A DNA stretch of 64,000 nucleotides from assembly GCF_000315625.1 (NCBI RefSeq), contig NW_005434663.1, forward strand, positions 527,081 through 591,080, given 5' to 3'. This DNA comes from Guillardia theta CCMP2712 (Eukaryota; Cryptophyceae; Pyrenomonadales; Geminigeraceae). The notes beneath the pieces are model-generated. The model saw only the letters and a program-made list of their open reading frames with translations, was not told where the DNA came from and did no database searches. The translations under genes were made by a program, and so were the position numbers. This document shows positions 11,454 through 23,600 of the stretch, in pieces (position 1 is the first letter of the stretch; each line of letters opens with the position of its first letter).

Positions 11454-13464
11454 ATGGCAGCTAATCGAGACGTAGAGAAATTTGCCGCAACGAGTGAACA
11501 GTGGGGTTGGAGGAGGAATGCTGGGAGAAAAGAAGCGGCACGGTCAGGAGGGGCATGTAAAGCAGCAGCGTCTACGGGAGCTGCCCATCAGGATGCAGCA
11601 TATCCTTGCCTTGACCCTCTACTACAGTCCGAAGAATTGCACAGGTGTCTTCGAGAGCTTGTGGAGCATTGGAAGAGAAGCAGCATAGACGAGGCCGTCA
11701 GCAGCAACCCCGAAGCCACGAAGCTGCTGGCAAGGCTCGTCCGACTGGAGCATGTCGTGCTGTCTCCTTGTGGGCAGGACATCGTCCGCTTGTTCGTGAG
11801 ACTCATGACCACCCTGCGGAGTCCTGATGAGCGAGGTGAGGGCATGAAAGCTGACGGCGGGCCGCGGAGGCAGGGCAGCGAGGCGCTGGATGCCAAGATG
11901 GAGGCGATGAAGATTCGTTCGGAAGCCTTCGCGTGCGAGCGTCTCCATGCTGCAATAAGGGGTGTGAAGCATGATTCCCTGCATCCCTTGTTCGATTCGC
12001 AGATGGGGTCGCTCTCAGCAGTTGAGGAGCTGCTGTTCGACCAGGGGTTCAGCCAGGAGGAGATGCAGGAGACGATTCGGGAGGAAGCGCTTGCGTCGCT
12101 CACGCACTATGTTGACATCATCGACGACGAGGACTCTTGTTACCTCCTCCGGCATCTTGGTGTCATTCTTCTGCATTCATCGAGATGCCCTCTGGCCGAC
12201 GTGCTGGGCGATATCGGTGAAAAGATGCTGAGGAAGGGATACACCAACCGCAGGGGCGAAGAGGATGGTGAGGAATCGAAGTCGATTGTGTTCATCCTCG
12301 AATCAGCAGGCTGTGTGACTGGAGAGCTCGAGGTCTTCCTCCTTGCTAACGACAGCTACTACCTCTGGAAAAAGATCTCAAGCCTACAGGAGACGCTCTT
12401 CTCCACGAGCTTCAAGTCAGACACGGAAATACGCGCTTTACTCCATCCCCTCTGCGAGGCTGCGCTTCAGAGCCCGTGGGTGCTGAAAGAGCTTCTCAGC
12501 GTCTTTGATGCTTCGCTGCTTGCGATTCGAAGGCAAGACTACAACATCCATAGGATTCTGCTGGCTGTCCGCCAAGGCCTCGTTGAAGCATTAGGAAAGA
12601 TCTCTCAGGACGATTCTTTGCACTGGTTCCACTTGTACCCTCGTAGATCAAGTGCTGTCCTGCAATACTTCCATCGCAGGAATCTGTTCATGTTCGACAA
12701 GGCGCTGATTGGAAACGCGATGGAGGAGCGGGATGTGAGGTTTCTCAAGCAACTTGTGTTCTTCGACACGGCCTTGGACGATCGCCTCTCGCTGTGGGTG
12801 ACTTGCAACCACGTCCCAGAGATGAACGAGCAACTTTTGTCCTTCGTCCTCGGACCTCAGGAAGCGAGCCTGCTGGAGGATGCGATGAGACTGTACGCCT
12901 GGCTGATTGACCCGCTGCGATCTTTCGATGCGAACATGCACAGAGGTACCTTGCATGCTGTTAGAGACCCCTTGGGGTGACTTGAACGCAGCCTTCGTCC
13001 AGTGCAGGCAACTTTGGTTTCGTCTACTCGGCTTGCAGACGAGAGAGGAGATTCTGGCGTCCCATCTACTGGAGCAAGTGGCTGATGCGATCTTCGAGGA
13101 GCCTGAGGTAGCATGCGCCTACTTCATGCACTGCATCCTTTCGACGAAAGCAGGAGACTCCAGCTCGAGCTCAGGCGGCCGGGGGTCCCTCATGTCACTC
13201 ATGTGTGTCCTCCTCTACATCAGGGGAGGTCAAGGCCTGCAGGACATGGATGCTCACACCCTGCGCGTCATCGGAGGATGGGAGGTTGTTGAAGCCCTCG
13301 AGCGGACAGTGAAGGCTAAAGGTCTGCGGTTTCCCCTACAAGCAGCCATGAGGAGCCTGATGGGGAAGTCGCCATGTGAAGGGGTAGAAGAGCTTGAGAC
13401 GGGTAGGGGCGTCTTGACAAGCTTGCTGTCAAAGACCTGGGAGGAGGCAACGACGAGGTCTTGA
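11454..13464 (+). CDS. Unknown large helical protein
   Basis: Encodes 654 residues in two exons (11454-12945 and 12992-13464; 46-bp intron; the join reads NMHRAFVQCRQLW). I do not recognise it. The N-terminal 55 residues are low-complexity (Ala/Gly/Arg). The rest is a run of helices with many Leu and acidic residues, e.g. LLARLVRLEHVVLSPCGQ, REEALASLTHYVDIIDDED, LRHLGVILLHSSRCPLADVL and LLAVRQGLVEALGKISQD. This looks like an alpha-solenoid scaffold. A Ser/Gly linker (SSSSSGGRG) precedes a C-terminal helical part. No signal peptide, membrane helix or catalytic motif is seen. The start is the first ATG after a purine-rich upstream tract. Confidence 0.75.
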
Positions 13465-13539
13465 TGTTTCATGTAGACTTTTTTGACATCTACGGATTAG
13501 ATATCTTGTGACATGTTATCTTCATGCTTGGAATGAATG

Positions 13540-13697
13540 TCAGACATCTGAGGCACCGTCATTGCTGATACCTGACTGCATCCCCGTCCCCTTCTGCTTC
13601 CGTAGGGTCTCTCGCTCACACTGCAGCAAAGCTTCCAGCTAAAATTCCAGAGTCAAAATCACCCAGAGGGTTGGGAATGATACAGGAAGACAGAAAA

Positions 13698-13735
<38 letters not shown>

Positions 13736-16530
13736 CCTTCTCAAAGTTGGCAAGCTTGTATTTCAGTTTCTCAAGCTGCCTTTTTAGAATTTCGCTGACC
13801 AATCGCTGGATTTCCTTTTCTTCAGTAAGTGCCTTGGACCTGTATAGATGTTAAGTCAGTCGCCTATTTGTCTGATCTCAGACTTCACCTTGCTTTGAGA
13901 GAAGCTGCAGCTAGAGCCGTGATATTTTCAGCTCGCTGATGCAAGTCTCCGCTCTGTTCAGCTACTCGAGCGATCATGACAACAAAGAGAACGGTAGAAT
14001 CAGGAGAGGGAGTGAGAAGAACGAGGAGTAGAACGAGATCGAGGATGGTTACCTGAATCCTTGCTTCCTTCTGCTCTATTCGACGATGCATGGGCATCGG
14101 GAGGGATCTGCGGTGACTCCGCCTGCAGAGAGTTCGACCAGGAGCGAGACAGGAGACCTCCTTCATACCTTGAGCAGGACCTGCAGCGCCGCCTCCGTGG
14201 CGTTGTTCGCTACCTCAGGGCTGATGCTCTGGCAGAGGAAGGCTACTTGCGCCATGACCTGACTTGCCTCTCTGATGTTCTTCTTGTCGTTCGATGTATC
14301 CGAACTGGACGCCTATCGCCAACGGTCAACAACAGCCTGTGGCAATTTTACAGGAGAGCTACTTGTTCCTCAAGGAATCGATCCTCAATGGGAAGGCGCA
14401 GGAAGTGCAAGATACACTGAAGGATAGTCAGAAGCGGGAGGATCATTCAACTAGAGACTCGCACCTGCTCTTTTGTCTTCGTCTCCACATGGCTGGCGAC
14501 TTGCCTCCAATCCTCACCAAACTGCTCGATCCCCTCGAGAAGCCTCAGAGTCTCAGTCTCCGTCCAATCGCTCATGGCATAAAGTTCCTCGTCATTTTGG
14601 CTCTCAGTCACGCGCACGAAATCCGCTGAGGTGAGGCCGGTGGGGAATTTCTGAGAAAAATAAGCGCTCGGCGAGATGACCAGGTCTGGTTTGGAGATGC
14701 AATGAAATCTTTCACGAGTACATTCCTCGCCGGTGATCGCACAGCGAATCTGTGGCTGACGAGCAGTGAGCAACACTGCGTAAGAGAGCACACGTAGTCA
14801 ATCACCTTCTCCCCCTGATTAGCTTCTTTCGCAGGAGTAGCATAGATGTTGGCATGGGTTCCCAGCTGCGGAGCAGGAGCATTCGGAAGGCCTTGAGAGC
14901 TAGAATCCATTTTCTAAGAGCAATCAAAATCACCACAGGAGAAGCAAAAGGTATTCAGCTGAACTCTCACCTCCTTCGGAACCAGTGATCCATCCGGCAT
15001 CGCAACGAGGATGGGATGACCGGAAGTATCCATTGGGCCCACGGCCACCGGGCGATCATTCAGCGAGATGTTGTAGTTGATCAATCCCCAATGCTCCAAG
15101 AAAGCATGCAGACGCATCACTGCACACACGTCTATCGCCAAATGGCGCCTGCATTCCGTTGCTGTGATGTATTTGCTCGGACATTCTCTGTACAAGTTGA
15201 TAATGAGGTCCCTCGCCTCCACGTAATTCTTGGGTGTCTTAGAGCCAGATTGACTTGCAAACCATTCTGGCAAAGCTTTTCTCTCGATTGGATGAATCTG
15301 TGACCAGGCAAAAATATGTAAGATCAAATCTAACTTTCAGAAGAACCTTACCTGCTCCATCTTGAACCATGACGCGTAGCTCGGCACAAGCACCACAGCA
15401 CCTGTAGGCTCTCTAGCAGGTATAGGCTCAGGCTTGTTGGTGTAGTTGGAGTACATTCTTGATTGCCCGATAAAGCTCTCAAGACTCATCTGTGCTCGTG
15501 TTGCACCGGTTTGCAACTTTCCGAGTGACATTGGGGCGGGCTTGAAAACGGCCGAAGGTGCAGCAACTTGGGAAGTCTCTTCTGGAGAAATCTCCTGCTG
15601 CTTATCTTCACGTTTGGAAGCCTTAGAGCCCTTCGTGTCTCTTTTCCTCTTGGATCCTACTTCACTCGTCGCACTTGGGTCCTCCTGGGCCTCCTCGTCG
15701 TTGGTCAAGATATAGTCTTCTTCATTCATCCATTCGTTGAACTTGTCCAGGTCTCGCAAGAACCTTGCTGTTATCTTCCATACCAGAGGAGTGGGTATCG
15801 GGGGCTCAGGGTCCCCTTGAATCTCAACAGATGGCTTCCACTCCTGATAGCTGTCGGGGAAATACCACCAGTGGACTTTGCTCATGTGATCTTGAGAGTC
15901 AATGGTCCTGCAGTAGTCTGCGTCGGCCTCGTCCTGCTGTTCGTCTGGAAACACTTCGTGTGTCGCCTGTTCTCGACGTGTAACGATTGCTCCCTTGTGA
16001 CTCAACACAATCTCATTCAGCTCTGCAAGTTGTGCTCGCGGCATGGACAGCGAGAAAAGAATTTTCGGTCGACGAAGAATCCCAGCATTCAGCAGCGAGC
16101 TCTCTATTCTTACAAAGAGTGCAGTATGTTCTTGCGCTTTGGCCTCGTCATTGATGAAGATATCTTCAAATGAATCACAATTCCATCCTTTCTCTTTCTT
16201 GTACCGGAAGGCAGTTGAAAGAATCGCCAACAAGCCGCCTTGCGGAACAATCTGAAAATCAGAAAACAACTTGGATGGTAACTTGGGCATCAATTTGTGG
16301 TTCTCTTTCGGTGCATTGGTCCCAAAAAGGTCATCTGATGCCTGCTCTAAGATAGCTGTCACGTAGGCAAGGTACCGGTTCTGCTCCTGGGGCTCTTTCT
16401 CAGAGAGAAACGAATCATCTAGTTCGATGAGGCAATTCTTGACGTTCTCGAATTTCGAAATGTACCAAGGTTGCTCGTATTCCTTGAATTTCTTTTTGAA
16501 AGGGCCACCAAAATGCCTGATTTCACTCAT
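13540..16530 (-). CDS. SWI3/SMARCC-type chromatin remodelling subunit
   Basis: Core scaffold subunit of SWI/SNF (BAF, RSC-like) ATP-dependent nucleosome remodellers in the nucleus. Exon 1 (16530-15352) holds the N-terminal module of SMARCC proteins: YEQPWYISKFENVKNCL near the start, a BRCT-like stretch (LSHKGAIVTRREQATHEVF) and the chromo-like VHWWYFPDSYQEW. A basic Lys/Arg patch follows. Exon 2 (15297-14971) starts the SWIRM domain (IHPIERKALPEWF through CRRHLAIDVCAVMRLHAFLEHWGLINY). Exon 3 starts at 14913. Next come a Cys-containing segment (RCAITGEECTRERFHC) and the SANT domain (DWTETETLRLLEGIEQFGED, WRQVASHVETKTKEQ). HFLRLPIEDRFLEEQ then appears at about 14345-14410, a hallmark of the family. 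The C-terminal helix ends LEALLQCERETLRKQK and stops at 13540. Introns are about 54 bp; one is lengthened by a tetranucleotide repeat near 13705. Confidence 0.92.
13700..13735. repeat. (GGCA)n microsatellite in an intron
   Basis: About eight tandem copies of a GGCA unit, directly next to the 5' splice site of an intron of the SWI3-like gene. On the sense strand the intron opens GTCCTGCCTGCC. Confidence 0.9.
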
Positions 16531-17714
16531 TGTCTGCTTTGAAAAGACTTATTAGCTGCCTTGTGAAATGTAAAGTAGTGTCGAATCCGATTTTCAGGAG
16601 GAAAACTCCATCGCTCTGCGGAATAGAAATAAGGCAAGTTCACAAAACAATACCTACAGCATCAAATTCACAAAGCTGCCTCGACTACCCAGACTTCACA
16701 GAGCAGCCATTTCCGAACTTGATATTTGACCAACCCATGACTATCACATTTCATGGGCAGAGACTAAAGTAGTTTCTGAACGTTCTCTCTTGTCATCATG
16801 CTTCACCTCGTCTGGCTTCACCCTGTCCCTACAACGTTCTCCGGCATTCCAGTTGCCCCTGCAGTACACCCTACCCCTACCTCCTCACCTCTACCTGCCT
16901 GCAGCATCCATTGTAGGTGAATTCTTGTCTCCAGCCGATCTAGTCTTGGTCTCAATCCTACTCATCTTGAGTTGTATATTCAATGCTCCGTCCTCTCCCT
17001 CTCCCTCTTCCCCTTCAGCCCCTCATGCGCCATGCAGCGCGGGCGATTTGGGACCGCTGTTACAGATCTGATACATCTGTTAAATACCCGAAACGTTGAC
17101 TGTTGGCCACCCGGGGGCATCAAAGTGACGGGCCGGCCGGCAGGGAGTGTAACTGCCAACTGTAACAGATAGTAACGGCTGATCGTTAGGGGCATGCACC
17201 AACGGAAACGGCCATGTTGGCGAAGAGGAGCGGAGAGGATGGTGGAGGAGCGGAAAGGAGAGATAGGAAGAGGAGGAGAGCGGGAGATATGTTATGATGT
17301 GAGACAAGTCAGGAGGAGAGAGAGAACAGGGATAACAGTTGAAGCGCTCGAAGAGAGTATGGTAGAGGTGAAACAACGTCAAATGCATGAATCGTACTGC
17401 AGGATACCTTGAAAACTTTTGCTGGCATATGCGACTTAGATGAAAGTTGAAATGAGAGAAGATAAGAAATCTAAGATAAGAAATCTTTAAGGTTCTCAAC
17501 ACGAGGTTGTTGATAACAGCGAACAGAGATATTCGGCTAGTGATTAGTATGAGTGGCATGTTTCAATCCAACGCCATCAATGTCATAAGAGATTCAAGTT
17601 TAGACTTTAAAGAAATTCTCCAGCGTCATAGCAGCATCATCAACAAGAGTGTCATGATTTAACCTGTCTGGTCGGTGTGCTGACCGTATATCTATCAGAT
17701 CCTTGCCTTCCAAA
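16531..17714. promoter_or_regulatory. Divergent promoter region, SWI3-like gene / RSP3
   Basis: A 1.2-kb gap without a supported gene. C/T-rich words lie on the left (CACCCTACCCCTACCTCC near 16867-16885; CCTCTCCCTCTCCCTC near 16990-17005). GA-rich DNA lies on the right (about 17215-17345). Thus purines lie on the sense strand of each flanking gene. An 18-mer near 17477-17494 is shared with DNA near 3796. Confidence 0.45.
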
Positions 17715-19267
17715 ATGGCGCAAACGGCCACAGAGAGCGGTTACGCTTTCGCGCAGCAACCCCGAGCAGTTTCAAACCGCAGGAAATTCCGCGATCCCGA
17801 GCAGACAGATGATCGGTTAGCAGTGAACATCATGTGGGACAGACGTGTCGTTCGCGGCAACACGTACTCGGCACAAGTGCTCCCCGCGGTTCGCCTTGCA
17901 AAGGGCCTCCTTTTGACCAATTTGACGCGGCTTGCAGACGGCTGTCCCCGATCCCGTGCAGCTGCAGAAGGAAGCAGAGAAGCGAAAGCTGTCCGAGCTG
18001 AAGAAGAGGCAGAAAATCAGGTCCTCACTCGCCAGACCCCGCTCCCTCTACCACCATCACCCTGATACCCTGAGCAGGCAGACAGCACGACCCACTACTC
18101 CTGATGCGGTACCTGGACGGAAGCACATGGACGTGCAGACGGAGATGTTCTTGGAGGAGATAGCTGATCGACCTGCGGAAGTCGATGCAGACACACAGAC
18201 GGATCCGTTCATGGACAGGTCCTCGTCCGCTCCCATCTCCGTCGATGGACTGAGGCTTTTCCAGGCCGCCTACTCCGCTGTTCATCCCCAAGAAGACTGG
18301 AATAGATCGTGAAACCCAGGCAGAGAATGTGTTGTGGCGACTGGATGCCTCTGACAGCAGCATGCAGATCTTCGAAGGGGAGCTGTTCGACTTTGATTTC
18401 GAAGTCGAACCAATCTTGCAAGTCATTGTCGGGAAGACGCTGGAACAGAGCTTGATGGAGGTGCTGGAGGAAGAGGAGCTGAAGAACATGCGAGCACATC
18501 AAGAAGAATTCGATCAAATCCGGGCAGCCGAGCTTGCAGAAGCTCAGGTGACTTCAGCTCGCTCCTTTCTTACGCTTCGTCCTCTTCTCACGCTCGATGC
18601 AGAGGATGGAAGCTGCGGAAGTCAGGCGTGCGGAGGAGAAGCAGAGGCGTGTGGAGCAGGAGAGGGAGAGGGTGGCGAACGAGAGGACAGTCTCAAAGAA
18701 AGTGGCAGCCAGAGGGTTTGCTCACAGATACGTGGGAGATGTGGTGTCGGAAGTGTTTGGGAACATGGAGGAAACTGGATTCTTCTACGACCCCCTGGTC
18801 AAAGAGATCGAGGACAGCTTCATGCCCTGGCTCCTTGGCGGGGTCACGTCAAGGTGATCCTCTCCTTCTCTTGCTGTCTGCCAGTGTGCTGATGGCTCCC
18901 TCGATGCTGCAGCATCAACGGAGCAAGAGAGGCTCATGAGATCCTCGAGCAAGCCGTTGTCGGGGCCCTCAAGCTGTCGGCGTCCAAGAACAAACTTATC
19001 ACTGTGAGCTGGAGTGGAACCTTGCCGTTGGCGCTGATGATTCGCAGGACAAGTACAACGAGCTCCAGGCGGAAGCAAACAAGGCTGCAGAAGAAGCGAA
19101 GGAAGCGGAGCAGCCGGAGGTGAGCGGCGGAGGGAACGCCCGCACCCTTGCATGCTGATGTTGTGAAGGAGCAGGCGGCCAATGAGGGAGAGGGAGAGGG
19201 AGAAGGAGAGGGAGAGGTGCAAGCAGAAGGAGAGCAACCTGCAGAAGGAGCTGCGGAGACGTCATAG
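17715..19267 (+). CDS. RSP3: Radial spoke protein 3 (flagellar axoneme)
   Basis: RSP3 (RSPH3 in animals) is the dimeric stalk of axonemal radial spokes; it docks the spoke to doublet microtubules and anchors PKA in flagella. Seven exons join in frame to give 410 residues: 17715-17876, 17938-18218, 18265-18547, 18603-18853, 18913-19003, 19048-19119 and 19175-19267. Family landmarks in order: NIMWDRRVVRGNTYSAQ, GRKHMDVQTEMFLEEIADRP, DADTQTDPFMDRPPTPLFIP (across the 18219-18264 intron), GELFDFDFEVEPILQVIVGK, LEEEELKNMRAHQEEF, the helical RMEAAEVRRAEEKQ, and GFAHRYVGDVVSEVF with FYDPLVKEIEDSFMPWL. The C-terminus is a Gly/Glu-repeat tail, shorter than in Chlamydomonas. The intron that yields DRPPTPLFIP is only 46 bp, but the protein match supports it. 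Confidence 0.95.
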
Positions 19268-19586
19268 ACATTCCTTTAGTTTGCTTGTTCATGTTGGCGA
19301 TGGCAAGCTCTCCGAAACTGTATTATATCTCAAAGAGTTTGTTGGGCCACAGCCCCCACCTCCCCTGGAAGGAGACAGAAGAAGTGAAGAAGCGATTGGC
19401 AGAGTGATAGTCAAGGGTGATTCGCACGATTTCTTGAATGAAATGTCAAACATCGCACTCACACAAGTTTCAGCTTTGCATTCGCAATGTCTCAGACGTA
19501 TGTGCGTTAAACTCTAATACTATGGAACAATTTACATCAAATGCGACCGTTCGACCAAGGAGTGTGGACTTCCTCCCGCTACTCCA
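19268..19586. other. Short gap between convergent genes
   Basis: I see no gene or repeat here; it should hold the 3' ends of RSP3 and the LysM gene. Confidence 0.5.
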
Positions 19587-22500
19587 TCACACCAATCCCA
19601 AACAAGAGTTGGGGATCGTGCAGATAACGGAACCATCTGGGATGAACGTCCCGGGAACGATGTCAAAGTTCATGTTCTGCAATTGCGTTATCGTCATTCC
19701 CATGCGCTTCGCCACCTGCTCGGGAAGCTCGTTCGGATGCGTCTTGTACAGTACCCCCACCCTGATTGTCTGTCCCTGATAGACCAGATAGTCGGGATGC
19801 CTCAAGTCCATGTTGAAGCTCCACAACTTCATCCAGTCCGTCCCGAACATGGCCGCAAGCTCCTGCAGCTGCTGGTCTTGTTGCAGGCTGTACACGCATC
19901 TCCTCACCGTCACTCGAACGCAGCTGACCGTCATCGGCGTGGGCCCCGTGCAGGAATCAGAGTTAGTGAAGGCACGGAAGCAAATCAACGAGTCGAAGCC
20001 CCCCATGTGCAGAGGAGGAACCCAGCTGAACTGTTTGGTTGTCTGCTGGCATAATCCTACTCGTTGTTGACCCGAGGACAAGAGAGTGAGAGTTGCCTCT
20101 GGGGGAAGACCATTCTCTGGCTCCAACTGAACAGCTGATTGACAATCTTCTCCTTGAACCTGGGCCTGGAAGGTGAACTGTTTGCCAATGGTTGCGTTGA
20201 TAGTATCCAACGGGCGACCGGTGCTGTCGGAGAACTGGAGGGTCGGTGCACGGACCTGGCTGACTAGCAGCTCGAAACACTGCTGTTTCGATGCTACAGA
20301 CTGAATGGTACCAACAGCATTCGAGTGATGGTCGATGGCTTCTACACAGACGATGTGGGAGCCTTCGTCTTGGAGACACGGCCGCCAAGTTATGTAGGAG
20401 TTGGCAGGGTTTGACCCATAAGTCGGAGAGATCGTCGCCGTAGCAGGAACAGGGCTAGCAGCAAACCTCACCTGCACCACGGGGTCAAACAAGGTGAATG
20501 CAGAAACTTGACTCACCCATGTCGCAGTGCTTCCTGTCGAAGCCTGGGCATCAGTACCAATCAGTTTGACGGTAACCTGGTTTCCTGCAAACACTCTGAT
20601 TCGATTCGGATATTGATCAGAAGCAGACAACGAGGTCTCTTGTTCATTGTCTCCACTGATTTGACCAATCACACGCTGTTCCGACCTTGTATCGCTCCGC
20701 TTCTTCATCAAAATTTGAAGACTCGGCATGTAATAGTTTCCAGGATAATGTGGGTCTATAATTAATCCACTCGAGTCTACCTGGATGACATTTATAACAA
20801 GATCAATCCGAATCGAATTTCTGCCACTTGTAATTGTAGGGCTGACCGTGAAGTTGCCACTGTAATTTGTTCGAAATGTGAGTTCACCGTACCCCGAAAA
20901 CTTAACATCCGGATCGAAGAGATACATTTTGCCACTGCCATCAATTGGGCCTGTCATGACTGCGTTTGCAGTACCGGTCAAATACGCCCTTGCAGATGTT
21001 GAGGTTGGAAAGGAGGGCGATGTCTGATCCACGTTACATGGATTGGCTGAGTTGCACTGCTGGTCAAAGCTCCAAGAGGCAATCAGGGTCTTGTCAATCA
21101 GGAATGATGTGTCTCCGGCACCTCTTGTCAGTTGGCCAGTGCTAACTGAAGGGTCCCCATAGTACATGATTTTGCTCGCATCCAATGGCCTGGTCATGTA
21201 CAATCGAACCGCCGTCTCAGTTAATGCACCATTCCAAATCCGGAATTCATCCAAACTGCCAGAGAAGTATTTGCCCGTTGTAACTGCTGATCCGCCAAAA
21301 AACAATGCATTAGGAAATTGTGGCGGTATAGCCCAAATCACAGGGTATGATTGCCCAGCTTCAAGATAGATATCCTCTGTCTTGGCATATTGCGTAAGAA
21401 ACGAAGGGCAACTCCTCTGAAAGTAGAAGTATGTGCAATAGTTGTATTTGGTTCTACTTTGAGCACTGCCGGCTGGAAACTGAATTGTTTCCAAAGTATG
21501 TCCGTCCACCATCACTCTGTAAGATAAACTATTGTCCAGAACAAACCTTGTTACGGACACATGAAACCACACGCCTACTGCCTTTGTCGCCCCACACAAG
21601 CTTCTGTCAACAAGAGCATTGCTGCAGATCGCGAATGCTTGTTCATATCTGTATTGGTTAGTTCCAATCCTGGTATAGAAATCTGGATAGAACTCTGGTG
21701 AACCTGGAGGCAAAGAAAGGGCCAATATCATTTCATGACCAACTGTGACATGCGATTCATTCACTTGGATGTATCTGAGGTATGAATCAATTCAGAAAAA
21801 TGGAAAACAAAAACAAAGAACAAGACACGTACAATGTATTAAGAGGACATCCAGTAGGATTGGAAGACGATGTATCACAGCCCACTCGAATGATGTTTCC
21901 ACCCGTGGCGTTGGCGATGTTCAACCAAAATTCGAAAGTGGTCGCGTAATAAGTTGTTCCATCACCTGGTGTGTTTGCGAACAACGCTCCTTCAAGCGCA
22001 GTTATGAGTGGTCCAGGATTGGGCTTTGTGAGGTTGATCGTGATGTAACTCATTAGACTGGCTTGAAACTGTATGGCATTGCCCACGTCACTCGGCTGAG
22101 GACTTGTCCACGTAACATTTCCTGGAGCAATCGCAGGCACACTGACAGATCCTTGGTATAGACCGTTAACCATACTAGCGCCCACAGTTAAGGTTGGTAG
22201 CGAGAAAGCCTGTGGGGATATCGATGACTGCTGAAGGTCAAGCTGCGCTACGATCGCCCACTCCAGGAACTGGGAGTTTGATACGTCATACGCTCTACAG
22301 CATCCCGCTAGCTCAGCCAACCAAGGGCTCCCATCATTGTTTGGAGTGTAATACTCATGATCAGTCTGATACTCCACGATGACCCAGTCTTCTTCGATTG
22401 AGGAGGCTACAACAGTAACCTGGATTATAGTCTCGATGTACCCATCTCCATAGTAGAACACAGGAGATTCCCTCCCAACCAGCTGAAGCTTGTCTCCGAG

Positions 22501-22839
22501 TTGGGGTAGACGATCAGAACCAGATCCTCGCCAGGCATCGACACCACTTATGTTTCTGTCAAATCCCATCTGAACGGTAAAATGCACATTATTCCGATCG
22601 CTCCTCCAATGGATATTGCCATGTCGAAATGTACCTCCAATTGGATTCAAGACTGAATTCACGAGAACAATCAGTGACAGAACTGATACATCAGAAAGAA
22701 ACTCTTCACATGGCTTACCTTGTGCATCAACTCGAACGAGAAGCCCAGATAAGAAGAGAACGAGAAGGCTCAACAAGACTGGCCCGCATTGCATTTTTGA
22801 AGGAACTTCGTTCACAGCCATCTCACGACCTTCAACCAA
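19587..22839 (-). CDS. Secreted or surface LamG-like / LysM protein
   Basis: Encodes 1,064 residues in two exons (22839-21833 and 21774-19587; 58-bp intron; the join reads PLNTLYIQVNESHV). The N-terminus has a signal peptide (PVLLSLLVLFLSGLLVRVDAQG, residues about 19-40). The first half is beta-rich. Across the exon join is a laminin-G/concanavalin-like fold, recognised by KAVGVWFHVSVTRFV, YRVMVDGHTLETIQF, GKYFSGSLDEFRIWNGALTE and LIASWSFDQQC. Later come Ig-like beta segments with paired cysteines. Near the C-terminus are two LysM-like motifs: QLQELAAMFGTDWMKLWSFN with VYQGQTIRVGVLY, and PEQVAKRMGMTITQLQNMNF with PDGSVICTIP. LysM binds N-acetylglucosamine polymers, so this may be an extracellular glycan- or surface-coat-binding protein. 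There is no C-terminal membrane helix, so secretion or coat attachment is likely. Residue ranges are approximate. Confidence 0.8.
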
Positions 22840-23600
22840 GGCAGTTCGAGCCCTCTACCTTCTTCTTCCTCCCCCTCCCCCTCTGTCCTCAAGCCTCCGC
22901 CAGCCTGTGTGCCATTCCCGCAGACCTGCTGGCTCCTCCGCTCCCAGAGCCAGACATGGGCGCTCTGCACGAAAAGCCAATGATCGTTACAAGTCGTTAT
23001 TCGATTTGGTATTACAGACCGTTACGTGACGTTTCGAGTCCCGGCCCCGGCCCGGCCGGTCGCCGTCCGATCGGCGCGGCGATCATTGTGCGCACTGCGC
23101 CAGTGCGGCCCGGCGGCGGCCCGGCGGCCCGGCCGCACCGTCGCTTCAAACACAAGCCTTTGTTAGACTCGTGACTTGTACTGCCAGGCTGTGCCCAACT
23201 CAACGCGGCAGACATCATATCGACCGGGCCTCAGTTGCAACAAGCCAGTTTTTGCTCAAGACCGAGTTTAATGCACACAAAACCAGAATTGAGGAGCACA
23301 TGAGAGATAGACTGCATGACTAGCAACTGCATACGATCCACTGGCCAGATCATCGGCGACTCAGACTTGAAGTTGAAGCCTGGTGCCATCCAGACACGAG
23401 AGGACCTCAGTACGGAATACGTAAGGGTCGCCTTTGTGCTCTGCAGTCAGCCTCGGCTTCGGAACCGATCGGAGGCTGAGTCAGCTCCGAGGGCCTCGGA
23501 AGGGCCCGCGAGCCTCGGAGTCAAGGCTCAATACCAAGTGGCAATAGATGACCAGTACCGTGACTACATTGTATTGAAGCACCTTAGGTTAGACAATGGA
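22840..23600. other. Intergenic region with GC-rich island
   Basis: Begins with a pyrimidine tract (about 22858-22900), which is purine-rich on the sense strand of the LysM gene. At about 23035-23145 is a very GC-rich, CpG-rich block (GGCCCGGCCGGTCGCCG, GGCCCGGCGGCGGCCCGG). At about 23455-23525 is a second block with CTCCGAG/CTCGGAG inverted words. No coding frame is convincing. The blocks resemble the one at 45320-45640. Confidence 0.5.
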
